A stretch of 64,000 bases of DNA from DALYJJ01 sp033763935 (GTDB taxonomy: Bacteria > Acidobacteriota > Terriglobia > Bryobacterales > Bryobacteraceae), in the NCBI GenBank assembly GCA_033763935.1, contig JANRJO010000061.1, positions 1 to 64,000 on the forward strand, read 5' to 3'. Position 1 is the stretch's first letter. Each line of letters starts with the position of its first letter. Position numbers and translations under genes: made by a program. A model generated the notes under the pieces. It was not told the origin of the DNA. It ran no database searches and saw nothing but the letters and a program-made list of their open reading frames with translations. Shown piece by piece: positions 38,341 through 47,367 of this stretch.

Positions 38341-39022
38341 TCACCTGCTCCTGCGTCCGCTCCGCCCAGTTCATGAACTCGAGCGAGAAGTCGTCCATCC
38401 GCGAGCCGAACTCGCGAATGACATGGCCGAAGTGGTTATAGAAGACCGCCGCCGGGATGGCCGCTGCGAGGCCTACCGCCGTGGCGACGAGGGCGTCGGC
38501 GATGCCTGGGGCGACGGCACGCAAGCTGGCGCTTCCGGCCAGTCCTAAAGCCTGAAATGCGCCGATGATGCCCCAGACGGTGCCAAGCAGGCCCACGAAC
38601 GGCGAAACGGTCGCCGCGGTCGCCAGCCAGTTCATGTTCCGCTCGAGCTTGGTGATCTCTTCGCTAATACCCAGCTGCAGGCTGCGCTCGACGGCATTGG
38701 TGTTGACCATGCCGCCGCGCGACTTCGCCTGGCGGTCCATCTCGGTATACCCGAACTCGAACACGCTGACGAGAGGCGAGGCCCGGAACTGCTCGCTCGC
38801 CAGCGCGACCGCCTCCATGCCGTTGGCCTTCCGGAATGCCCGAAGGAACTGGCCGTTTGCGGCGCGCGCCTGCCGGAACGCGTTCCACTTCGCGAAGATG
38901 ATCGCCCAGGAGAAAACCGAGAAGAGAAGCAGCACCACCAGGATCGCTTTCGACACCGGGTTGGCCTTGAGGACCAACTCGAGGATGCTGACTTGGAGGA
39001 TCAGCGCCACCGGAAACGTCAA
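38324..39022 (-). CDS. tolQ: MotA/TolQ/ExbB proton-channel family protein
   Basis: This 232-residue inner-membrane protein has three transmembrane helices: residues about 25-44, then two long helices near 130-155 and 170-195. The conserved channel segment is V-S-P-F-V-G-L-L-G-T-V-W-G-I-I-G-A-F, and the third helix contains A-L-V-A-T-A-V-G-L-A-A-A-I-P-A. The start is a TTG at 39022 with AGGAG about six bases upstream, which settles the choice. It opens the tolQ-R-TonB/TolA-B-pal-cpoB operon; the 111-base gap to divergent recN should hold both promoters. Confidence 0.93.
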   Translation of the reverse strand: MTFPVALILQVSILELVLKANPVSKAILVVLLLFSVFSWAIIFAKWNAFRQARAANGQFLRAFRKANGMEAVALASEQFRASPLVSVFEFGYTEMDRQAKSRGGMVNTNAVERSLQLGISEEITKLERNMNWLATAATVSPFVGLLGTVWGIIGAFQALGLAGSASLRAVAPGIADALVATAVGLAAAIPAAVFYNHFGHVIREFGSRMDDFSLEFMNWAERTQEQVSGHLR

Positions 39023-39133
39023 ACGGACTCCTTTCCCTTCGAACCTTTCATTCTATCGTGCAGGCCGTGAAAGCTCACTCAAAAGGACGTTGCCGCAGTA
39101 AGAAAAGTCGGGCATCCTGGTGGTTCACGCCGC

Positions 39134-40780
39134 ATGCTCCTCGAACTTCTGGTGGAAAACTTTGCCGTAGTCGAGCGCATCCGTGTCCGCTTCCACCCCG
39201 GCTTCAACCTGCTGACCGGTGAAACCGGGAGCGGCAAGTCGATCATCGTCGACGCCCTGGGTTTGCTGTTCGGCGGACGCGCCGGGGCGGACATGGTCCG
39301 GAGCGGCGCTGACCGGGCGCGCATCTCGGGCGTCTTCGACCTTCCCGAAGCCGCCGCTTCCGTGCTCGAGGACGCGGGCGTTGACACCTCGGAAGCGGAA
39401 CTGATCCTGGAGCGCGAAATCCAGGCCAACGGCAAATCGCGCGCCTTCCTCAACTCCCGGCCGGCCACCGCCGCGCTGCTCAAGGACCTTGCGCCCTTCC
39501 TCGGCGACATCCACGGCCAGCACGACCAGCAGCGATTGTTCTCCTCAGGGCAGCAGCTCGCGATGCTCGACGCCTTCGCCGGCGCCGCCGACTTAACGGC
39601 TGTCACTTCCGATCTTCACCGCCGCTGGCGCGCCGTCGCTGCCGAGCTCGCCGAACTCGACCGCAACGAACAGGACAAACTCCGCCTCGCCGACCTGTGG
39701 ACCTTCCAGCGTCGCGAGATTGAAGCCGCGGACCTCAAGGCCGGCGAGGACGCCGATCTCGAAGCCGAACGCCGCGTGCAACAGAACGTTGCCAAGCTGA
39801 CGGAGCTGGCAACCGCGGCATACGGAGCCCTCTACGACGCGGAGACCAGCGCGTCGGCGCAACTCCGCATTGCCGCCCGCCGCCTCGACGACCTTGCCCG
39901 CATCGACTCGTCGCTCGAAGAGCTCCTCGCCACGCTGAAGCCCGCACAGGCCGCGATCGAGGACGCGTCGCACTCCCTGCGCGGCTACCTTGGGCGCCTG
40001 GAGGCGGACCCGGCCCGCCTCGAGGAGATCGAAACCCGCCTGGCGGCCATCGATAAGCTCAAGCGCAAGTACGGCGCCACCATCGGCGAGATCCTCGCCT
40101 TTTACGAGGACGTCAAAGCGAAGCTCGAAGCCCTCGAGTCCTCGGGCGAACGCCGCGCGGCGTTAGAGCAGGAACAGGCCCGCCTCCGCCGCGAATACGA
40201 CGAAGCGGCGGCGAAGCTCACCGCCCGGCGCCGCGAAGCCGCACGCAAACTCGAAAAGAAGGTGGAGGCCGAGCTAGCGGGCCTGGCCATGGAGCGCACC
40301 GTATTCCGCGTAGCGATCGACCCCGCTCCGCCTGGCGAGCGCGGCGTTGACGCAGTGACGTTCCTCCTCTCTCCCAACCGCGGCGAAGAGCCTAAGCCGC
40401 TCGACAAGATCGCCAGCGGTGGGGAGCTGTCGCGGGTGGCGCTCGCGCTCAAGACCTGTGTGACGGAATCGGATGCGACAACTCTGGTCTTCGACGAGGT
40501 CGACGCCGGCATCGGCGGCGCCGCCGCCGAACGAGTCGGCCGCCGCCTCAAGGACCTCGCGTCCTCCCACCAGGTACTCTGCGTCACCCATCTCGCCCAA
40601 ATCGCCGGCTTCGGCGACCACCACTACAACGTTTCCAAGCGGGAAGTGAAAGGCCGCACGGTAGCCGAGATCGAAGAACTCACCCGCGAAGCCCGCATCC
40701 GCGAAATCGGCCGCATGCTGAGCGGCGAGCACCTCACGCCGGAAGCGCTGAAACACGCGGAGCAGTTGATCCGGAAATAA
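39134..40780 (+). CDS. recN: DNA repair protein RecN
   Basis: This 548-residue SMC-like ATPase acts in double-strand-break repair and recombination. Walker A is T-G-E-T-G-S-G-K-S-I near residue 30. A long coiled-coil middle follows, then the ABC signature I-A-S-G-G-E-L-S-R-V near residue 424 and Walker B T-L-V-F-D-E-V-D-A-G-I-G-G near 452. Length matches the family (about 550). The N-terminus M-L-L-E-L-L-V-E-N-F-A-V matches the usual RecN start. It is transcribed alone, divergent from tolQ and convergent with the Fic gene. No LexA box was identified by eye. Confidence 0.95.
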   Translation: MLLELLVENFAVVERIRVRFHPGFNLLTGETGSGKSIIVDALGLLFGGRAGADMVRSGADRARISGVFDLPEAAASVLEDAGVDTSEAELILEREIQANGKSRAFLNSRPATAALLKDLAPFLGDIHGQHDQQRLFSSGQQLAMLDAFAGAADLTAVTSDLHRRWRAVAAELAELDRNEQDKLRLADLWTFQRREIEAADLKAGEDADLEAERRVQQNVAKLTELATAAYGALYDAETSASAQLRIAARRLDDLARIDSSLEELLATLKPAQAAIEDASHSLRGYLGRLEADPARLEEIETRLAAIDKLKRKYGATIGEILAFYEDVKAKLEALESSGERRAALEQEQARLRREYDEAAAKLTARRREAARKLEKKVEAELAGLAMERTVFRVAIDPAPPGERGVDAVTFLLSPNRGEEPKPLDKIASGGELSRVALALKTCVTESDATTLVFDEVDAGIGGAAAERVGRRLKDLASSHQVLCVTHLAQIAGFGDHHYNVSKREVKGRTVAEIEELTREARIREIGRMLSGEHLTPEALKHAEQLIRK

Positions 40781-40864
40781 GGCATGCGGCCAGCCTACGA
40801 GCAGTATCCGGACGACGAGTGCGACATGGCATGGGATCAACCCGAGGCGTGGGACGAATGACGC

Positions 40865-42403
40865 CTACCCAATGCCGCAGCAGACGCGCAATACCTCCTC
40901 AAAAAACCTCTCCGCCTCCGCCGCCAGGCTTCGCTGCGACTGAACGATAAACTGTCCCGCCTCCAACCGCCGGACCATCCAGCCTTGCTCGGAATCCACC
41001 CAGAGTTCTCTAAGCCCGATCGCTGGGTGACTGACCGGCTTCTCTTCGCCGTTCTCGAACCAGTTCGCCTCCAGCGGTATTGCTGAGCCGCCCCAGGGCC
41101 CCTTTCGATCGCGAAAGAAGCGGAAGAAAAACGTGAAGGGCTCGTTGTTCCTCGTGAATCGAAGCAGGAAAAACCACGATTGCGGCGCGACGCCCCGCTC
41201 CCGCAGCTGCAAGTACTTCGATAGGTCTGGCGCCGGATATGCCTTGAACGTAATCTGAATCTGGTGAAGTTCCTCGTCCAATAGTTCGGCACGGCTTTGG
41301 AACTCCAGCCGCAGCGTCTCCATTTGAGAGAGCCAGAGCTTGTAGTCTCGCTCTTGACGCCGTAGTTCGGTCGCCGCTTCACGTTGCCCCAGCTCCGCCG
41401 CCCATGACTTCATCCGCTCCGTCTCTTCACGGATCCGCTTCATCTCGCCAAAGGTCTCGAGTGCACGATCAATCGCCAGCCCCAGGAGAGGCCCGTATTT
41501 GCCGTGGTCCGCCTGTGTCAAGGCCTCGTAGTAGCGCGGCCTCTCGTCCCGTCGGATATTCACTATCGGGTAGCCGGATCGCAAAAGGACAAGGTTCGCG
41601 AGTAGGCGCGCCACACGCCCGTTTCCATCCAGAAAGGGATGAATGACAGCCAACTTGTGGTGCGCGATGATGGCGCAGGCGAGTGGGTGAACGCTCTTGG
41701 GCTGGTTGATCCATGACACCAGTTGCTGCACAAGACCCGGTACGGCCAACGGCTCCGGCGGCTTCAGTTCGCTCCCTGAAATCACTACCCCGGTCTGCCG
41801 GTAGGAGCCCGGCGAAGCGTCGGCCTGCCCGCGAACCACCAGCGCGTGTAACTCGCGTAGCGTTGTTTCCCGTAGCGGCTCCTCTCGGCGGGTGCACTCG
41901 GAAAGAAAGTCCAGAGCAGCATCCAAATCCCGTACTTCCATCTGGTCCTGAAGCGGTTTCTCCGCAATCTGGATGCCCTTACGGAGAACCACCTCCGTCT
42001 CGCGCAGAGTGAGTCGATTCCCCTCGATTCCCGTGCTGTGATACACGTGCTGAAGACGAAAGGACTGTTCGAGCTTCCGTGCAGCCAAGCCCTCCAAAGA
42101 CCCCGCCGCACGGAACTCGGAAATCTCTTCGGCTATCGACCGGAGCCGCGCGAGAACGTCCGGCTCCAGGCCGAGTTCCTCAGTGGTATCGGGCAGAGCG
42201 GCTAAGACGTCTGTCGCGTCAGGGGCACCCACCGCAAAGCGCGGTCTAAAGAGCTCCCTCAACTCCTCCGCAACGTCCTCATCAACAGAACTTGAGTGAG
42301 TCTTCCGTTCCTTGACGCCGAGGGCGGGCAACGCCTCCAGGAGCTTGCCAGGCTTGACCTCCAACTCCCGCGCCAGGTCATTCAGTCGCACCTTCTTCAT
42401 CAT
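40865..42403 (-). CDS. Fic-family AMP-transferase-like protein with N-terminal IF2_N-like domain
   Basis: This 512-residue Fic protein has the catalytic motif H-P-F-L-D-G-N-G-R at residues 255-263, which supports nucleotidyl transfer from ATP, and the N-terminal inhibitory motif S-T-G-I-E-G-N-R at 123-130 (class II autoinhibition). Residues about 4-51 resemble the IF2_N module of translation initiation factor IF-2 (V-R-L-N-D-L-A-R-E-L-E-V, S-S-S-V-D-E-D-V-A-E-E-L). That fusion is unusual and may direct it to a ribosome- or RNA-associated target. The C-terminal 190 residues form a separate region with a coiled coil and a beta-rich end. The ATG at 42403 overlaps the mutase stop (ATGA). Confidence 0.9.
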   Translation of the reverse strand: MMKKVRLNDLARELEVKPGKLLEALPALGVKERKTHSSSVDEDVAEELRELFRPRFAVGAPDATDVLAALPDTTEELGLEPDVLARLRSIAEEISEFRAAGSLEGLAARKLEQSFRLQHVYHSTGIEGNRLTLRETEVVLRKGIQIAEKPLQDQMEVRDLDAALDFLSECTRREEPLRETTLRELHALVVRGQADASPGSYRQTGVVISGSELKPPEPLAVPGLVQQLVSWINQPKSVHPLACAIIAHHKLAVIHPFLDGNGRVARLLANLVLLRSGYPIVNIRRDERPRYYEALTQADHGKYGPLLGLAIDRALETFGEMKRIREETERMKSWAAELGQREAATELRRQERDYKLWLSQMETLRLEFQSRAELLDEELHQIQITFKAYPAPDLSKYLQLRERGVAPQSWFFLLRFTRNNEPFTFFFRFFRDRKGPWGGSAIPLEANWFENGEEKPVSHPAIGLRELWVDSEQGWMVRRLEAGQFIVQSQRSLAAEAERFFEEVLRVCCGIG

Positions 42404-43758
42404 CCCCCCAGCGCCCCCACCACCCGCCCATACAACTCCTCCAGCCTCTCCTCCGTCCGCGCCTCCGCCGCCAGCCGTAGCAGCGGCTCCGTATTCGATG
42501 CCCGCACATGGATCCAGCCGTCAGGCCACATCAGCTTCAAGCCATCCGTGCGGTCCGCCTCCACCCCCGGAAAACGCTCCTCCAAGGACTGCATCAACTG
42601 CCCCAGCCGCCCATGCTCGAACGCCACCTTCCCCATCCGCCTCCGGAACCGCGGCAGTCCCCCCACCAGCTCCGACACCGTCTTCCCCGTCACCGCCATC
42701 CGTTCCAGCAAGAACCCCATCCCCGTATAACTGTCCCGGCAGTAATGCACCGCCGGCAGAATGATCCCCCCATTCGACCCCTCGCCCCCAATCGCCGCCC
42801 CCACCGCCTGCATGCGCTCGACGACGTTCGCCTCGCCCACCGGCGCCCGCCACACCTGCCTCCTGTGCCGTGCCGCCACTTCATCCAACACCGAAGACGT
42901 CGTCAGGTTCACCACCACGTCGCCCGGCACTCGCTCCAGAACTGCGTCCACCACCAGCGCCAGCACGTCGTCGTTGTCCAGAACATGCCCGTCCTCATCG
43001 CACACCGCCAGCCGATCGCCATCCGGGTCCTGCCCGAAGCCAATGTCGCACCCCTCGCGCCGCACCAGTGCCGCCAACTCCCCCAACGTCTCCGGCTTCG
43101 GCTCTGCCTCCCGGGGAAACGGCTGCGAAGGATCCACCGAGATCGCCCGCAGATCGCACCCGAGAACCTCCGTCAAATACCGCACCGACATCGCCGACCC
43201 CGCCCCGTTCACCCCGTCCAGCCCCACCCGGAACCGCCGCCCGCGTACCTTCTCCGCGTTCACCAGCCGGAGCACCCGCTCAAAATGCCGTCGCGGACCG
43301 CTCTCGTAATCCCGCACCACCAACCCCATCTCCGCGTTCCCTACCAGCCGGAACTCGCTCTGGTGATAGAGGTCGATCAGTTCCTCCCGCTCATATTGAT
43401 TGAAGAACAGCCCCTCGCCATTGAATAGCTTCAGCGCGTTGTACTCCGGCGGATTGTGCGACGCCGTCAGCGCAATCCCACCCCGCGCCCGCGTCTCCGC
43501 GACATAGATCTGAATCGTGGGCGTGGGCAGCACTCCTACATCCACCACCGAACACCCCGCCGCCAGCAGACCGCACGTTACCGCGTGCTGCAGCATCGGC
43601 CCGCTTCCCCGTGTATCGCGCCCCACCACCACGCGCCCGCGGCCCACGTATCCCGCAAACGCCTGCGCGAAATCACAGGCCAATTGCGGCGTCAGAAACT
43701 CGCCCACCACGCCGCGCACACCCGAAACCCCGATCTTCAGAAGATGTTCACGTGCCAT
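42400..43758 (-). CDS. Phosphohexomutase (phosphomannomutase/phosphoglucosamine mutase family)
   Basis: This 452-residue alpha-D-phosphohexomutase interconverts 1- and 6-phosphates of a hexose or hexosamine. All four active-site loops are intact: phosphoserine loop T-A-S-H-N-P with Ser100, metal loop D-P-D-G-D-R at 244-249, sugar loop G-E-G-S-N-G near 328, and phosphate loop R-A-S-N-T-E-P near 419. The sequence cannot decide between glucosamine and mannose substrates. It starts directly after the stop of a diverged paralog and overlaps the Fic gene, so the three form one operon. Confidence 0.9.
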   Translation of the reverse strand: MAREHLLKIGVSGVRGVVGEFLTPQLACDFAQAFAGYVGRGRVVVGRDTRGSGPMLQHAVTCGLLAAGCSVVDVGVLPTPTIQIYVAETRARGGIALTASHNPPEYNALKLFNGEGLFFNQYEREELIDLYHQSEFRLVGNAEMGLVVRDYESGPRRHFERVLRLVNAEKVRGRRFRVGLDGVNGAGSAMSVRYLTEVLGCDLRAISVDPSQPFPREAEPKPETLGELAALVRREGCDIGFGQDPDGDRLAVCDEDGHVLDNDDVLALVVDAVLERVPGDVVVNLTTSSVLDEVAARHRRQVWRAPVGEANVVERMQAVGAAIGGEGSNGGIILPAVHYCRDSYTGMGFLLERMAVTGKTVSELVGGLPRFRRRMGKVAFEHGRLGQLMQSLEERFPGVEADRTDGLKLMWPDGWIHVRASNTEPLLRLAAEARTEERLEELYGRVVGALGG

Positions 43759-45111
43759 CTACACGTAGCTCCTCACTCGCCCTATCAGAGACTCGAACAA
43801 CTCCTCCGGCGCCTCTCCGCGCTGCTCGCAAATCACTCGCACCGCGGGCTCCGTCTGGCTCACCCGCACGTGAAACCACCGTCCCGGCCAATCCACACGC
43901 AGCCCATCCACGCGGTTTGCCCGCCCATCGCGATAGCTCTGCTCCAGCTCCGACAGCAACTGCGGAATGCGTCGCGTCGACAGCTCCACCAGCCCCTTCA
44001 AAATGGAATACCGCGGATAGCCGTTGACGATCTCCGCGAGCCCTACCCCCCGCTCCGCCATCATTGACAACACCCCGAACATCGAAGCAATCCCGTCGTA
44101 GATGAACCGGAACTGCGGCATCATTACCGCCCCCGTGCCTTCTCCCGCCAGCGCAATCTGCTCCGGCCGGTGCGACGTGATCGCATCAATCGCTGCCTGG
44201 CGGCCCACCGGTACCCGCAGCACCCGCCCGCCGTGCCGCGCGGCCACCTCGTCCACCAGGCCCGTTACCGACAGATTAGTAATGACGATCTTCCCCTCGC
44301 CTCGCGGCAGCAGCCAGTCCGCCAGCATCGGCAGAATCATCTCCTCGCTCACCGCCTCGCCCCGCTCGGTCGCGACCGCCACCCGGTCGCTATCGACATC
44401 GAAGAGGAACCCGGCATCCGCCCGCACCGGCTGCATCAACGGCGCCAATTGCAGCCCCACCGCCGCCTTCGTCGTCGACGGCTCGTGCGCGAACGCCCGA
44501 CCCTCCAGCTTCTCGTTGATCAAAACGAACCCGAAGCCGTACCGCTCGTTCAGGCGCCTCAGAATCAGCGCCGACGTGCCGTTGCAGCAGTCCACCAGCA
44601 CCCGGAACCGCCGTACCGCTTCAAAGTCGAACACCGCCGCCAGTTCTTCCAGGTAGGCGTCAATCCCGCCCGCCTCCTCCCGCAGTCGCCCCACACCGGT
44701 CCAGTCCACCCGCGTGAACTTCCTGAGGTGATAGATGTCCAGCAGTTCGCCGGCCTCTGCCGTCGATAGATACACTCCCTCCGGCCCCAGGAACTTCAGC
44801 GCATTCCACTCCGCCGCGTTGTGACTCGCGCCGATCGAGACCCCGCCCCCGGCCCCCACCCTCCGGATCGCGTGCTGGATCACGGGCGTTGACACTACCC
44901 CCAGATCCATCACGTCGTGTCCCGTACCCATCAACCCCGCCACCACCCCCTCCCTCAGCATTCTGCCGCTCGCCCTCGGGTCGCGCCCTACCACAACGCA
45001 CCGCCCTGGCTGCAGAAAGGTCCCAAAGGCCGCTGCAAAATCCAGCACATGCGCCGGCGTCAGACCGCGCCCCACCACCCCTCGCAAACCAACCTGCGAA
45101 ATCCGCAACAT
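43759..45111 (-). CDS. Diverged phosphohexomutase paralog
   Basis: This 450-residue paralog of the next gene keeps the phosphoserine loop as G-A-S-H-N with Ser96 but replaces the following Pro with Ala. It retains the three metal-binding Asp residues and Arg (D-V-D-S-D-R), while the sugar loop reads G-E-G-T-G instead of G-E-G-S-N-G. The phosphate loop R-V-S-Q-T-E-P is close to normal. It may have a different sugar specificity or reduced activity. It is the first gene of the operon; the 139-base gap to the divergent PP2C gene holds the promoters. Confidence 0.85.
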   Translation of the reverse strand: MLRISQVGLRGVVGRGLTPAHVLDFAAAFGTFLQPGRCVVVGRDPRASGRMLREGVVAGLMGTGHDVMDLGVVSTPVIQHAIRRVGAGGGVSIGASHNAAEWNALKFLGPEGVYLSTAEAGELLDIYHLRKFTRVDWTGVGRLREEAGGIDAYLEELAAVFDFEAVRRFRVLVDCCNGTSALILRRLNERYGFGFVLINEKLEGRAFAHEPSTTKAAVGLQLAPLMQPVRADAGFLFDVDSDRVAVATERGEAVSEEMILPMLADWLLPRGEGKIVITNLSVTGLVDEVAARHGGRVLRVPVGRQAAIDAITSHRPEQIALAGEGTGAVMMPQFRFIYDGIASMFGVLSMMAERGVGLAEIVNGYPRYSILKGLVELSTRRIPQLLSELEQSYRDGRANRVDGLRVDWPGRWFHVRVSQTEPAVRVICEQRGEAPEELFESLIGRVRSYV

Positions 45112-45212
45112 AACGCCTCATCTTAATGCAGACGTGCCCCGGCTCCCCGCTTCCGGCCCCCCCGCCTTTCCGCTCCCCTAACAAAAAGAGTACTTGTGTT
45201 AAACGTCGCCAG

Positions 45213-45239
45213 TTGAAATTCCTGTGAAACGGATATAAT
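45213..45239 (+). promoter_or_regulatory. Sigma70-like promoter of the PP2C gene
   Basis: TTGAAA at 45213-45218 and a perfect TATAAT at 45234-45239 are separated by 15 bases, slightly short. Transcription would start around 45246, leaving a 5' leader of only a few bases before the ATG at 45250. Confidence 0.55.
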
Positions 45240-45249
45240 CGAAAGGCTC

Positions 45250-45972
45250 ATGGTGGAAGCGTTCGGCGTCTCCGATCCGGGCTGCGTCCGGACAAACAAC
45301 GAGGACTACTTCTTGCTCTCCCCCGAGCTGGGCTTGTACCTCGTCGCCGACGGCATGGGTGGAGCGCAGGCGGGCGAAAGAGCTTCCAAACTCGCGGCTG
45401 AAACCGTCTTCGAGGTTGTCTGGAAGTCGGGCGAAACCACCGCCCAGATCCTCCAGGAAGCATTCGAAGAGGCGAATCGCCGCGTAATGGCCGCCGCCAG
45501 CTCGGATTCGACCCTGGAGGGCATGGGTACTACCTTGACCGCCGTCCTTGAGGTCGGCGGCGAGGAAGTCCTCATCGCCAGCGTTGGCGATAGCCGGGCC
45601 TACATTTACGAAAACGGCCAGCTTCTCACCATCACCGAGGATCAGACCTGGGTCAACGAGGTTGGCCGCCGCCTCGGCATCGACGAAGCCAGCCTCAAGA
45701 CTCACCCCATGCGCCATGTCCTGACCATGGCCATCGGCGTGGGCAGCCCCCTCCGGATGCACTGTTATTCCTACAAACCCATGAACGGCGCGGAGTTCCT
45801 GCTTTGCAGCGACGGCCTCCATGGCGTCGTCGACCCGGAAAAAATCGCCGAGGTGCTAAGTTGGCAGCAATCTTTGGAGTCCAAATGCCACTATCTCGTC
45901 GAGGCTGCCAAGGCGAACGGTGGGCCCGATAACGTCACTGCCGTTCTGCTGAAAGCCGGCGCCACCGCTTAA
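45250..45972 (+). CDS. PP2C-family serine/threonine phosphatase
   Basis: This 240-residue Mg/Mn-dependent protein phosphatase shows the bacterial PP2C motifs: G-C-V-R-T-N-N-E-D near residue 11, V-A-D-G-M-G-G near 33, G-D-S-R-A-Y-I-Y near 116, C-S-D-G-L-H-G near 180 and G-G-P-D-N-V-T near the C-terminus. Such enzymes reverse Ser/Thr kinases, but no kinase of that type is encoded here. No transmembrane segment. It is followed after 49 bases by genes for secreted proteins. Confidence 0.94.
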   Translation: MVEAFGVSDPGCVRTNNEDYFLLSPELGLYLVADGMGGAQAGERASKLAAETVFEVVWKSGETTAQILQEAFEEANRRVMAAASSDSTLEGMGTTLTAVLEVGGEEVLIASVGDSRAYIYENGQLLTITEDQTWVNEVGRRLGIDEASLKTHPMRHVLTMAIGVGSPLRMHCYSYKPMNGAEFLLCSDGLHGVVDPEKIAEVLSWQQSLESKCHYLVEAAKANGGPDNVTAVLLKAGATA

Positions 45973-46021
45973 CTCCCTTACATCGAAGCGGTTCGCCGGG
46001 TTGCGCCTCACCGGGAACCAT

Positions 46022-46663
46022 ATGCACCAACATCTCCGGCAGGCGCTGGCGCTCCTCTTATTGGCCGTCACCGCGGCGGCTCAAACCTCGCCCGACGTCG
46101 CCGTCCTCCAAATCCGCGTGCTCGAGGGCGAAGGCGTCTCTCACACCGCCGGATCCAAAGCCAATCGCCTTCTCACCGTTCAAGTCACCGACGAAACGGG
46201 CAGGCCGGTCCCCGCCGTCGCCGTCAGTTTTCGTCTCCCCGACGAAGGACCCACCGGCCTCTTTGCCTCCGGACTGCGCACCGAGGTCGCCATCACCACC
46301 GGCGATGGCCGGGCCTCCGTCTTCGGTGTCCAGTGGAACAAGCTCCCGGGCCCCCTCCAGGTGCGAGTCACAGCCGCCCGCGCCGGCACCCGCGCCGGCA
46401 TCCTCGTACCGCTCTATCTCGCCGACCCCGCGGCCGTCGCACCCTCCAGTCCTGACTCCAAGCCCGCCCGCGTCCGGCGCGCCGGGGGCCGCGGCAAGGC
46501 CATCATGCTGACGGTCCTCGTCGCAGCCGCGGGCGGCGGAGCCGCCATCGGCCTCTCACGGTCGCGGTCCGCCTCCACTCCCGCCGCGGCGGCGCTTCCG
46601 CCCGCCGCTTCCACCTCCGGCCCGTCCGTCGGAAACCCCTCAATCACCATCGGGAGGCCTTAA
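46022..46663 (+). CDS. Secreted Ig-like protein with C-terminal membrane segment (unknown function)
   Basis: This 213-residue protein has a signal peptide (MHQHLRQALALLLLAVTAAAQ). A beta-rich Big/Ig-like domain follows at about residues 30-130 (L-L-T-V-Q-V-T-D-E-T-G-R-P-V-P-A-V-A-V-S is characteristic of bacterial Ig-like repeats). After a basic linker comes a hydrophobic, glycine-rich helix (I-M-L-T-V-L-V-A-A-A-G-G-G-A-A-I-G) and an Ala/Ser/Pro-rich tail. The ATG at 46022 is chosen over a TTG at 46001. The stop shares one base with the next start (TAATG), so translation is coupled. Confidence 0.7.
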   Translation: MHQHLRQALALLLLAVTAAAQTSPDVAVLQIRVLEGEGVSHTAGSKANRLLTVQVTDETGRPVPAVAVSFRLPDEGPTGLFASGLRTEVAITTGDGRASVFGVQWNKLPGPLQVRVTAARAGTRAGILVPLYLADPAAVAPSSPDSKPARVRRAGGRGKAIMLTVLVAAAGGGAAIGLSRSRSASTPAAAALPPAASTSGPSVGNPSITIGRP

Positions 46664-47367
46664 TGTCACGTCTTCTCCTTCTCACCCTGCTCGTTTCCGC
46701 CGTATCCGCCCAACAGGCGCCCCGCATCGGCGTCGTGCGCGACGACTCCGGTCGACTACAGCGCGTTGTCGGACTCGCCGGCAGCTTCGTCGTTCAAAAT
46801 GACGACCTTCACGTCCTCGCCGCCGCCTCCTCCGGACGAGAAGCCATTCTCAAAACCGCCGAAGAGTTGATCATCACCGACGGCGACGGCCGCCGCCTCA
46901 CCGCCCTGTCCGCCCCGCCCGGCCCCGCCAACTTCGCTTTTGCAAAAGATGGAAGCGCCGCCCTCGTCTGGTTCGCCTCCACGCGGGAACTTTGCCGCCT
47001 TCCCTCCGGCCGCCCCCTCCCCTGGCAGCCCTCCGGAGAAGTGGTCGCGATCGGCTGGCCGAACCGCGCCATCGTCCGCAGAGAAGATCGCCTGTGGCTC
47101 CTCGATGGAGCCATCGAAGTACCGCTCCAGGGCCTCGAGGCCCCCGCCGCACTCCTCGCCGACGGCCGCATCGTAGCCTCGCGCGGTGCCTCCGTAGTCG
47201 TGATCGGCCTCGACGGCGGCGAGCGCGAAATTTTTCTCGAAGCGAACCCAAGCCGGCTGGAAGTTATGGGAGAACAATGGATTGCGATAGCTGCCGGAGA
47301 TCACTCCTACGCCCTCCGGCTCTCGAGCGAACCCACCGTCTACCTCCTGCCCAGGAGCGCGCAATGA
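46663..47367 (+). CDS. Exported beta-propeller-like protein of unknown function
   Basis: This 234-residue protein has a signal peptide (MSRLLLLTLLVSAVSAQ) followed by repeated four-strand-like units, each near 40 residues (for example A-N-F-A-F-A-K-D-G-S-A-A-L-V-W-F), suggestive of a small beta-propeller. No catalytic residues can be named. It is coupled to both neighbours: TAATG with the gene before and ATGA with the gene after. Confidence 0.68.
   Translation: MSRLLLLTLLVSAVSAQQAPRIGVVRDDSGRLQRVVGLAGSFVVQNDDLHVLAAASSGREAILKTAEELIITDGDGRRLTALSAPPGPANFAFAKDGSAALVWFASTRELCRLPSGRPLPWQPSGEVVAIGWPNRAIVRREDRLWLLDGAIEVPLQGLEAPAALLADGRIVASRGASVVVIGLDGGEREIFLEANPSRLEVMGEQWIAIAAGDHSYALRLSSEPTVYLLPRSAQ

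Noticed and set aside
40784..40861. 25-codon acidic frame just after recN
   Set aside because: It has an ATG three bases after the recN stop but no ribosome-binding site and no support beyond being open.
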